Shown: piece by piece, positions 1-4,308 of the stretch
Numbering within the stretch: position 1 is the first letter of the stretch
Layout: each line of letters starts with the position of its first letter
Assembly: GCA_946482295.1 (NCBI GenBank)
Contig: CAMLRB010000220.1
Span: forward strand, 1-5,790
Origin: an uncultured Bacteriovorax sp.
Lineage (GTDB): Bacteria > Bdellovibrionota > Bacteriovoracia > Bacteriovoracales > Bacteriovoracaceae
DNA length: 5,790 nt
Direction of reading: 5' to 3'
Translations under genes and position numbers: made by a program
The notes under the pieces: model-generated
The model's input: the letters and a program-made list of their open reading frames with translations, nothing else
Told to the model about the DNA's origin: nothing
The model's database searches: none

Positions 1-1
1 A

Positions 2-1024
2 ACTCAAGTTACAAGTGGAGATCAATCTTTAACAGTGGCGCCAAGTCATCCAACAGGTCTACATTGTTATAAAGATGCTCTCTACGACGGCCCTACATTG
101 ATACAAAGCTGTCCACAAGGGCCTAATGGAGGAATCAGTTGCGATAAAGGAAAATGTGCAGATGAAGGATATGTTTTTATTAACGGCCATCAGAAACAAT
201 GGAAAGGCAATAAATCCGGTACATGTTATGCCAATAGTGCCTGCGACAGTGGACGTGATTGTGTTAATAATTATTGCAAAATCCGAACACGCGTAACATC
301 TGAAGGTGGAACAGAATTTTTAGAAACATGGGATGATAGCATAAACGGCTTTGGAGCAAAAGTATCAACTGGTTGCAGTTATGGTTATGTTAATGAAGGA
401 GGCTCCTGCATAAATAAGAAAAAATGCGCTGAGGTTCCTAATGGAAATGTATTTCAAATTTACCAGGCAAAATCTAAGTCATGGGGAGAATGTTCGGAAT
501 ATAAATGTAATGAAGGGTTCGAGCGAGATGGTTCATGGAAGAGATGTGTACAATCAGGAGCAAAAATTTGTGATTCATCAGCGATGGATAAATCTGATAA
601 AGATATGTTTGGTGGACTCTTATTAAATCATGGTGAGAAAAAGACAATTTATAGCCAAGGAAATTTTAATTCTCATAATTATTCTGGAAAACTTAATAAA
701 GCAACCTTTAGTTGTCACAATGGCGTTCTCTCTAGAAACACATTTGAAGACCTTGATATTCAAACTTGGTGCTCAGAACAAGGCTCAAGATGTGATTGCT
801 CGCATTTTCGATGGGCATCGTTCTCTGAGGGCAATGGACAATTCTGTGAAGCGGGATCACCTAATACATCGATTGCGGTTAATCTAAAACAAGGAGAGGC
901 CAAAGAAATCGATGCAGCTCCTGGCTATACAGGAAAAGTTAAACTTTATTGCTTTCTGGGAAATATACAGGCATCTCCCGTCTATCAAAATAGCGGTAGA
1001 AAAGATTATTGTAGAAAAAACTAA
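2..1024 (+). CDS. Cys-rich exported repeat protein, 5'-truncated by the window edge
   Basis: The frame is open from the first complete codon at base 2, which adds 11 residues before the GTG at 35, so that GTG is an internal Val and not the start. At least 340 residues are in the window. From the GTG I count 22 Cys in 329 residues, which implies a disulfide-bonded extracytoplasmic protein; any signal peptide lies off the left edge. The middle (about residues 40-175 from the GTG) has EGF/TIL-like C-x(2-3)-G-[YF]-x(n)-C units, for example Cys114-Cys125 and Cys158-Cys171. Three related modules share G[DE]-x-K-x-I ... [ST]-G-K ... C: at nt 17-67, about 632-715 and 893-952. They resemble, from memory, repeats in large surface proteins of Bdellovibrio-like bacteria. 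The protein ends in a Cys-containing tail. It probably acts at the cell surface or outside the cell; the specific function is unknown. The next gene starts 18 bp downstream. Confidence 0.88.
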   Translation, partial: TQVTSGDQSLTVAPSHPTGLHCYKDALYDGPTLIQSCPQGPNGGISCDKGKCADEGYVFINGHQKQWKGNKSGTCYANSACDSGRDCVNNYCKIRTRVTSEGGTEFLETWDDSINGFGAKVSTGCSYGYVNEGGSCINKKKCAEVPNGNVFQIYQAKSKSWGECSEYKCNEGFERDGSWKRCVQSGAKICDSSAMDKSDKDMFGGLLLNHGEKKTIYSQGNFNSHNYSGKLNKATFSCHNGVLSRNTFEDLDIQTWCSEQGSRCDCSHFRWASFSEGNGQFCEAGSPNTSIAVNLKQGEAKEIDAAPGYTGKVKLYCFLGNIQASPVYQNSGRKDYCRKN

Positions 1025-1042
1025 AATAGTGGAAACAATCTA

Positions 1043-1720
1043 ATGAAATTTAATTTTTTTTTACTAATTATGATTTTTCCTGGCATTAGTAATGCTTTAT
1101 TGAATGAGGCCATGTTAAAAAAGTTTAATGCTGATTATATCAAAGTTAGCAAACTTAAAGACAGCACAAATCCTGAGCTAAAAACTGTTGAAGAATTAAT
1201 AGAAGAAAAAAATGAAGCTTTTTTCAAAAGTCTTGAGAAAAAAGTTTCAGCAACCGATCTGGAAATCATTAAAGCAGATATAAACAACACTCAAAAAGAG
1301 GATGCTATTAATATTGAGAAACAGTATCTTCAAAAAATTCAACCTACACAAGAAGTTTCCAGGCTATCAGAAGAGCAGTCTCAAACGCTTTCCGATCTAG
1401 TTGCAACTTCAAAAATGTTCCTTCATAAAAATGTAACCTTAGAAAAGAATCCAAGCAAAAAACAGTTAAGTTCAGCGCTCAAGGCTTCCCCCGCAAGCGT
1501 AAAAGATAAAAAACAACTTTCGACCACTATCCCCTCATCCCAACAGAATGCAGAAACGGAAGAGGAAAGAAAAATAAAATTATCGCAACGAGAAGCTTTA
1601 TCATTTTCCAAAAAGAAGCCGAGTACTTTTAAATCAAATGAAGAAGATTCCCTTTTTGAAAAAGTTTCTAAGGCCTATAGTCGAAATTTAGAAAAAGTTA
1701 TTTCGCTAGAAGATAACTAA
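1043..1720 (+). CDS. Exported, Cys-free, charged hypothetical protein (225 aa)
   Basis: The ATG at 1043 opens a protein with a clear type I signal peptide: Lys2, a hydrophobic core FFLLIMIF, and probable cleavage after SNA at residue 18. A weak Shine-Dalgarno (GGA near 1031) lies about 9 nt upstream. The mature part is rich in Lys, Glu, Ser and Gln and has no Cys at all, in sharp contrast to the preceding gene. Residues about 20-115 look helical and possibly coiled-coil. Residues about 130-190 are Ser/Lys/Gln-rich and probably disordered. The last 20 residues form an amphipathic helix (SLFEKVSKAYSRNLEKV) that could be a docking segment. The 18-bp gap from the upstream gene suggests co-transcription and a shared envelope role, perhaps as a periplasmic partner of the Cys-rich protein. 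I recognise no family, and no function is assigned. Confidence 0.85.
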   Translation: MKFNFFLLIMIFPGISNALLNEAMLKKFNADYIKVSKLKDSTNPELKTVEELIEEKNEAFFKSLEKKVSATDLEIIKADINNTQKEDAINIEKQYLQKIQPTQEVSRLSEEQSQTLSDLVATSKMFLHKNVTLEKNPSKKQLSSALKASPASVKDKKQLSTTIPSSQQNAETEEERKIKLSQREALSFSKKKPSTFKSNEEDSLFEKVSKAYSRNLEKVISLEDN

Positions 1721-1740
1721 AAAGTGCCACTATACTTTTT
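1719..1740 (+). terminator. AT-rich inverted repeat after the 225-aa gene, possible weak terminator
   Basis: AAAAAGT (1719-1725) and ACTTTTT (1734-1740) are a perfect 7-bp inverted repeat around an 8-nt loop. It begins inside the TAA stop codon. An A-rich 5' arm and a T-rich 3' arm are the layout of a weak, bidirectional intrinsic terminator, but the stem has only one G-C pair. It overlaps the 33-bp repeat that recurs at 3019, where the 5' A-rich arm is missing. The terminator role is therefore tentative. Confidence 0.3.
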
Positions 1741-1756
1741 GCTTCGCAGTTGCTTA
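1724..1756 (+). repeat. 33-bp post-stop repeat, copy 1
   Basis: It starts 4 nt after the stop codon of the 225-aa gene. It matches 3019-3051 in 29 of 33 positions, and the first 18 bases (GTGCCACTATACTTTTTG) are identical. Both copies lie directly behind genes for exported proteins on the same strand. This could be a dispersed intergenic repeat or a shared 3'-end signal. Confidence 0.75.
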
Positions 1757-1863
1757 AAAAATCAAATAAAACGATCTAAATTTATATATCCGATTGTCGG
1801 AAGCTAAAACAAAAAATAGATGCGGATGCGAAACCAAAAGTATGATGACACCTCATTTCGTTT

Positions 1864-1869
1864 TATAAT
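1864..1869 (+). promoter_or_regulatory. Orphan consensus -10 box TATAAT
   Basis: This is a perfect sigma-70 -10 hexamer, but no good -35 sits 16-18 bp upstream. The closest match, ATGACA at 1845-1850, is only 13 bp away, and there is no extended-10 TG. In AT-rich DNA this may be chance. If real, transcription would begin near 1876 and give the lipoprotein gene a long leader. Confidence 0.2.
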
Positions 1870-1993
1870 TCACCTTTGATCTAAAAAACTTAGAAACATC
1901 ACACGTCTATACCTTTTAGGAAGGTTATCGCTTAGAGGGGGTTAAAACAGTTCCAAGCTAACTTCACACTGCCAATGCCAAGAATAAACGGCA

Positions 1994-2011
1994 AAAAAAA
2001 ATATTTTTTTT
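1994..2011. repeat. Perfect 18-bp A/T palindrome
   Basis: Eight A, then TA, then eight T form a perfect palindrome within a longer A-tract/T-tract. It lies about 40 bp upstream of the TTGACT box. Facing A- and T-tracts usually give DNA curvature and can act as an UP-like element. In transcripts it would make only a weak all-A/U hairpin. Its role is inferred from position. Confidence 0.45.
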
Positions 2012-2050
2012 ACCTTTAATTCGCCCAATCTCTCCTAACCTTTTGTTTTA

Positions 2051-2079
2051 TTGACTAATTCCTCTTGAGGAAAAATTAA
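2051..2079 (+). promoter_or_regulatory. Candidate promoter with a palindrome in the spacer, upstream of the lipoprotein gene
   Basis: TTGACT (2051-2056) matches 5 of 6 bases of the -35 consensus. A poor -10 (AATTAA, 2074-2079) follows after 17 bp. The spacer contains a 14-bp dyad, TTCCTC-TT-GAGGAA (2059-2072), with six perfect pairs. A weak -10 combined with a dyad in the spacer is typical of regulated promoters, where a dimeric regulator binds between or over the boxes. The dyad is seen directly; the promoter assignment is inference. Confidence 0.35.
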
Positions 2080-2131
2080 AACGCCTCCATCACAACATGA
2101 ACCGATAATGAAAAAAATTAAAAGCTCACCC

Positions 2132-2137
2132 AGGGGG
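2132..2137 (+). promoter_or_regulatory. Strong ribosome binding site of the mini-lipoprotein
   Basis: AGGGGG lies 5 nt before the ATG at 2143. It is one of the strongest Shine-Dalgarno-like sequences in the window, and it chooses this ATG over the overlapping out-of-frame ATG at 2108. Confidence 0.6.
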
Positions 2138-2142
2138 AAAAA

Positions 2143-2259
2143 ATGCGAGCAATCATTCTCATCTTCGCGCTCATGTTAACCATTACTGCTTGTGGAAAAA
2201 ATGAAGATACAACAACTACATCTGGGAGTTCTTTCACTCTGACAGGTGGCGGTTCTTAA
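2143..2259 (+). CDS. Mini-lipoprotein, 38 aa
   Basis: The ATG at 2143 follows AGGGGG by 5 nt and the frame ends at TAA 2257-2259. The product starts with Arg2 and a hydrophobic core (AIILIFALMLTI). It reaches a lipobox I-T-A-C with the lipidated Cys at position 17, followed by Gly, so under E. coli Lol rules it would sort to the outer membrane. The mature peptide is only 22 residues, Thr/Ser/Gly-rich and ending in GGGS, so it is a tethered flexible tail and not a folded domain. The strong ribosome binding site, textbook lipobox and position 63 bp before another exported-protein gene support a real gene despite its size. It is probably co-transcribed with that gene. Its role is unknown; comparable small lipoproteins act as envelope anchors, lysis-type peptides or partners of surface proteins. 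Confidence 0.8.
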   Translation: MRAIILIFALMLTITACGKNEDTTTTSGSSFTLTGGGS

Positions 2260-2322
2260 TAAAAATTATTCCCTTCTTTCATCCCCATTTCATGATCAAT
2301 TAATAATTACATAGGAAGATTT

Positions 2323-3009
2323 ATGTACATTAATAGTGTTAAAAAAATTGCTGTTGTTTTTGCCTTAGGCACTTCTCCGTTATTTGCAGCGGATCTAAAT
2401 ATCACACCGACGTCACTAAAATTAAAAGTCTATAAGTTTGCCGTATCAACCAGTCCACTTTGCACAAATCTTATTACGGTCGTTGATAATGGTAATTCTC
2501 CAACTGAAGTTAATTTTTTGTCATCACCAAATCTTGGGAGTGGCGTAGTTGCAGACGGAACTTATCCTTGTGTTGTAATCGAATTCGCCGACAATATTAA
2601 ATTTGCAACCGGGGTCAATTCGACATCTAATCACTGCGTGGCAAATATAGATAATGTACTCGACGTATGCCGAACAGATTCAGGTGGTACTAGTAAGTTG
2701 ATAGATGGAACGACTACCACTTGTGGTGTTCAGGGAACAAACGATCGCGTTGCCATGTATCTTTCAACCGGATCAAGTGATACTGGAGCTGGTGGATCAG
2801 ATGCTTTTAACCCACCCACGAGCATTGGCGATGCCGCTCATGGTTTCAACTTAACTTCAGCATTAGTGGTGAGTGGAACTTCCATTGGAAAATTCGTCGT
2901 CAACCCAACTGGAAAAGTTTGTGATACAGCAGATGCCGCTTGTGGAGGTGGCGGAGGAACAACGTGCGAGATGAATCCTCCAACATTTGGTTTTGCCAAA
3001 GTCGAATAA
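2323..3009 (+). CDS. Exported hypothetical protein with eight Cys (228 aa)
   Basis: The ATG at 2323 is preceded by AGGAAG at 2313-2318. Residues 1-22 are a signal peptide: Lys7-Lys8, core IAVVFALGTSPLFA, cleavage near Ala22/Ala23. The mature part has eight Cys (47, 83, 105, 116, 134, 200, 207, 215), an even number consistent with disulfides outside the cytoplasm. Residues about 25-95 alternate as beta strands and contain LKLKVYKFAVS and DGTYPCVVIEF. This layout recalls the DUF4382-like beta-sandwich (strand, valine-rich pairing, then a DGTY-type turn), but that is only fold-style similarity. Residues 148-165 and 208-214 are Gly/Ser/Thr-rich linkers, including five consecutive Gly before a Cys-x-Met-x-Pro-Pro tail. 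It probably forms a unit with the lipoprotein upstream and is followed by repeat copy 2. Function unknown. Confidence 0.88.
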   Translation: MYINSVKKIAVVFALGTSPLFAADLNITPTSLKLKVYKFAVSTSPLCTNLITVVDNGNSPTEVNFLSSPNLGSGVVADGTYPCVVIEFADNIKFATGVNSTSNHCVANIDNVLDVCRTDSGGTSKLIDGTTTTCGVQGTNDRVAMYLSTGSSDTGAGGSDAFNPPTSIGDAAHGFNLTSALVVSGTSIGKFVVNPTGKVCDTADAACGGGGGTTCEMNPPTFGFAKVE

Positions 3010-3018
3010 CAATAGCTG

Positions 3019-3051
3019 GTGCCACTATACTTTTTGTTTCGCCGTCGCATA
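3019..3051 (+). repeat. 33-bp post-stop repeat, copy 2
   Basis: It begins 9 nt after the stop of the 228-aa gene. It differs from copy 1 at four of 33 positions, all in the second half. The copy lacks the A-rich left arm present at 1719, so the conserved element is the GTGCCACTATACTTTTTG core and its TTCGC-containing tail rather than that hairpin. Confidence 0.75.
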
Positions 3052-3091
3052 ACAACATCTATTAAAATAAAGTTTAAAGAAAGTGAGAGAG

Positions 3092-3129
3092 TTTTTTCTT
3101 GGCATACTTTCGAGTGTGCCAAGAAAAAA
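3092..3129 (+). ncRNA. Long hairpin with TTCG loop
   Basis: Bases 3092-3108 pair with 3113-3129 over 17 positions around the tetraloop TTCG (3109-3112). Sixteen pairs are Watson-Crick and one is T3105/G3116. That pair is a G.U wobble in plus-strand RNA but an A/C mismatch on the minus strand, so plus-strand RNA folds better. T-tract first and A-tract last is the reverse of an intrinsic terminator, because no U-run follows the stem on either strand. It may cap and stabilise the 3' end of the 228-aa gene's mRNA, belong to a small RNA, or mark an end of an element. The structure is certain; the type label is a best guess. Confidence 0.5.
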
Positions 3130-3190
3130 TCTTATCCGATCAAGCTACCAATCCCATAATGTCACTTCGAAGGCCAATAACAACAAAAGT

Positions 3191-3210
3191 TTCCAACACA
3201 CTCATCGGGA
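3191..3210 (+). repeat. Left terminal inverted repeat
   Basis: TTCCAACACACTCATCGGGA. It matches the reverse complement of 3662-3681 at 18 of 20 positions, with mismatches at 3203 and 3206. Confidence 0.7.
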
Positions 3211-3294
3211 TTCAAATTTAAAGCTGCAATGTAAATTTATTTTACAGAAGATATGGATATTATAAAAATTAAATTGTGGATCGTAAAAAATCGA

Positions 3295-3311
3295 TGGAGA
3301 GCTCATCTCCA
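3295..3311. repeat. Small hairpin in the GC-rich core
   Basis: TGGAGA-GCTCA-TCTCCA is a 6-bp perfect stem with a 5-nt loop, near the start of the GC-richer part of the inverted-repeat segment. Confidence 0.4.
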
Positions 3312-3514
3312 GTCGACCAAGGCCCGGGGCACAGGAGAGAATGGACTCATCCCCTCATCAAAAAAGTAACGGGTATTCGAACGGTGAAGGCCAGAAATGT
3401 TTGAGAGAAACGCCACTACCGACGAGATAAGCAAGTCACGATAGAAGCACCTGAAAGTTTTTGGATGTAGTCCATCTTAATGAGTCACATCGAGGGTGTC
3501 TGATTTTATTAAAA

Positions 3515-3538
3515 GACCCTATGAGTATTCATAGGATC
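3515..3538 (-). repeat. Internal 10-bp hairpin, better on the minus strand
   Basis: Bases 3515-3524 pair with 3529-3538. The inner seven pairs (CCTATGA / TCATAGG) are perfect. The mismatch C3517/A3536 becomes a G.U pair in minus-strand RNA, giving an unbroken 10-bp stem with a 4-nt loop. This is the same strand bias as the terminal repeats. Confidence 0.45.
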
Positions 3539-3586
3539 GATTTCATTTTTAAATTGTTGGAACCAAGTAAACTTAATAAAGGAACG

Positions 3587-3623
3587 AAAATTTTAAAACT
3601 TGCACTGGCAACGAGAGGCCAGT
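3587..3623 (-). terminator. Possible terminator of the minus-strand TPR/membrane-protein operon
   Basis: Read on the minus strand, ACTGGC-CTCTCGTT-GCCAGT (3623-3604) is a 6-bp stem. It is followed after 5 nt by TTTTAAAATTTT. It lies about 77 bp beyond the last stop codon of the operon. The gap before the T-run and the short stem make it a weak candidate. Confidence 0.25.
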
Positions 3624-3639
3624 CAACACACCTTTCGGG
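3624..3639 (+). repeat. Third, subterminal copy of the end repeat
   Basis: CAACACACCTTTCGGG matches the left terminal repeat (CAACACACTCATCGGG) at 13 of 16 positions in the same orientation. It is inverted relative to the right terminal repeat, so the right end alone can fold CAACACAC against GTGTGTTG (3671-3678). Confidence 0.5.
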
Positions 3640-3661
3640 TGCTCTGTGATAAACGCTGTAG

Positions 3662-3681
3662 TCCCAATAAGTGTGTTGGAA
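3662..3681 (-). repeat. Right terminal inverted repeat
   Basis: On the minus strand it reads TTCCAACACACTTATTGGGA, 18/20 identical to the left repeat. It begins 18 bp after the stop codon of the minus-strand membrane-protein gene. Confidence 0.7.
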
Positions 3682-3699
3682 CATTCAGTAGAATTCATA

Positions 3700-4308
3700 T
3701 CACTTTCCCGATTTAAATCTTAGCAAATCAGACAAATCCTGATCTCTCCAAGATATTTTACTTCTATTAACTTCATGACCACAAGTATGATGCTTTCGAA
3801 TTTCTCGTTCTATCTCTGTTACATCAACATCATTCTTACTATCACCTACCTTCTCAATAATGTGTCTACATTGGTATATATAAACAGTATCAGGCATTTC
3901 AATTAACAAATGCTTCTTAGATTGATCGCATTCTAATGCCTTTATATGGCCAAGTTTTATTACCTTAGTCTGAACTAGCTTTTCATGCTTGCGAAATCTT
4001 CTAAATTTGATTTTAAAAAAATTTTCGTTTATTTCGAGCTTGATGATTTGAGGAATTTGTTCATTCGCTGACATTACAACAAATGCAATTGGCATTATCA
4101 CTATAAAATGAGTCACATATGTATATTTTTCAAGTTCTTGAAGTCCAGCAAATAAAAAAAGGTCCATTATCAATATGACAAAATAAAGTAGCAGCAGAAG
4201 ATACCTTTTCTTTCCAATAAAGATTCGAGTTCCAGTTGGTTTGCCTATGAAATGTTTATTTTGTAAGTAAATCATAAAATTTAAACCATCACATTGAATG
4301 GTATTCAA
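3700..4308 (-). CDS. Two-TM membrane protein with a cytoplasmic PH-like beta domain (202 aa)
   Basis: The frame ends at TGA (3702-3700). Starting at TTG 4308, the start overlaps the upstream stop as TTGA, a 4-nt overlap typical of translational coupling. The alternative ATG at 4275 (residue 12) has no better ribosome binding site, so the start is uncertain. Residues about 36-56 and 64-82 are hydrophobic helices joined by a short loop (LQELEKYTYV). After them, residues about 88-150 form alternating strands rich in Lys/Arg (KIKFRRFRKHEK), ending near VYIYQ. Two helices followed by such a domain resemble the bacterial PH-like (YcxB/DUF304-type) architecture, though this is an impression of layout. 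The C-terminal 50 residues are charged. The partner is probably the TPR protein encoded just upstream. Function unknown. Confidence 0.83.
   Translation of the reverse strand: MNTIQCDGLNFMIYLQNKHFIGKPTGTRIFIGKKRYLLLLLYFVILIMDLFLFAGLQELEKYTYVTHFIVIMPIAFVVMSANEQIPQIIKLEINENFFKIKFRRFRKHEKLVQTKVIKLGHIKALECDQSKKHLLIEMPDTVYIYQCRHIIEKVGDSKNDVDVTEIEREIRKHHTCGHEVNRSKISWRDQDLSDLLRFKSGK

Larger units (their letters stand above)
1757..2142. other. Intergenic region or long leader without a convincing gene
   Basis: About 390 bp with no credible coding frame; only tiny ATG frames of 8-23 codons occur. It holds small dyads: TCCGA-TTG-TCGGA at 1789-1801 and ACCTT-TTAGG-AAGGT at 1911-1925. It also holds a tandem GATGCG pair near 1819-1830, an orphan TATAAT, an A/T palindrome, and a TTGACT promoter candidate close to the lipoprotein gene. 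If transcription starts at the upstream TATAAT, the lipoprotein mRNA would have a leader of roughly 265 nt. I recognise no known riboswitch or RNA family. Confidence 0.5.
3276..3649 (+). pseudogene. Possible broken coding sequence inside the inverted-repeat segment
   Basis: A frame open from GTG 3276 (or ATG 3294) reads protein-like sequence to TGA 3402. It continues in the same frame through RRDKQVTIEAPESF to TAG 3468. Protein-like sequence then resumes one frame back (from about 3459) and runs to TGA 3647-3649, including RIDFIFKLLEPSKL. One in-frame stop plus one frameshift would join these into about 124 codons. The wording RRDKQVTIEAPESF looks like real protein and distantly recalls small APE-F-type N-termini of uncharacterised bacterial proteins. 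This is memory-based and unverified. Competing frames, such as a 38-codon one from ATG 3253, and the RNA-like hairpins weaken the case. Confidence 0.22.
3191..3681. mobile_element. 491-bp segment bounded by inverted repeats (MITE-like element or structured RNA)
   Basis: The ends carry 20-bp inverted repeats identical at 18 positions, with the outermost 12 bp perfect. A third, partial copy of the repeat lies near the right end at 3624-3639. No intact transposase is present, so an active element would be non-autonomous and mobilised in trans. I found no convincing target-site duplication in the flanks. Around 3290-3440 the segment is visibly more GC-rich than its neighbours, which fits an acquired or conserved structured sequence. 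The alternative is a large minus-strand RNA closed by the terminal stem, since both end mismatches become G.U pairs there. It sits between two convergent genes, where insertion would do little harm. Confidence 0.35.

Noticed and set aside
35..37. GTG as the start of the Cys-rich protein
   Set aside because: The frame is open to the window edge, no signal peptide follows the GTG, and the repeat module A begins upstream of it at 17.
441..887. Plus-strand frames at 441-626 and 630-887
   Set aside because: They lie in other frames inside the Cys-rich gene and have no ribosome binding site or protein-like character.
1423..1611. Minus-strand 62-codon frame
   Set aside because: Antisense shadow of the 225-aa gene.
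2108..2179. 23-codon frame starting at ATG 2108
   Set aside because: It overlaps the lipoprotein gene out of frame and lacks the ribosome binding site and lipobox that support that gene.
3015..3035. Sigma-54-like TGGCAC on the minus strand of both 33-bp repeats
   Set aside because: Neither copy has the GC element at the required -12 spacing.
3092..3129. The 17-bp hairpin as an intrinsic terminator
   Set aside because: The T-tract is on the 5' arm and an A-tract follows on both strands, so no U-run comes after the stem.
2838..3265. Minus frame 2838-3122 and plus frame 3083-3265
   Set aside because: The first is antisense to the 228-aa gene with a proline run read from glycine codons. The second crosses the 17-bp hairpin and one end repeat, with no start signals.
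3301..3330. Vector polylinker-like cluster (GAGCTC, GTCGAC, CCCGGG)
   Set aside because: The sites are spaced and ordered unlike common polylinkers, and the flanking sequence is not vector.
3480..3540. Short resemblance to 23S rRNA (AAAAGACCCTATGA; minus strand CCTCGATGTGACTCAT)
   Set aside because: The two matches are short, on opposite strands and not in rRNA order, so they are most likely chance.
3181..3690. Target-site duplication around the inverted-repeat segment
   Set aside because: The flanks (...CAACAAAAGT and CATTCAGTAG...) share no convincing direct repeat of any usual length.
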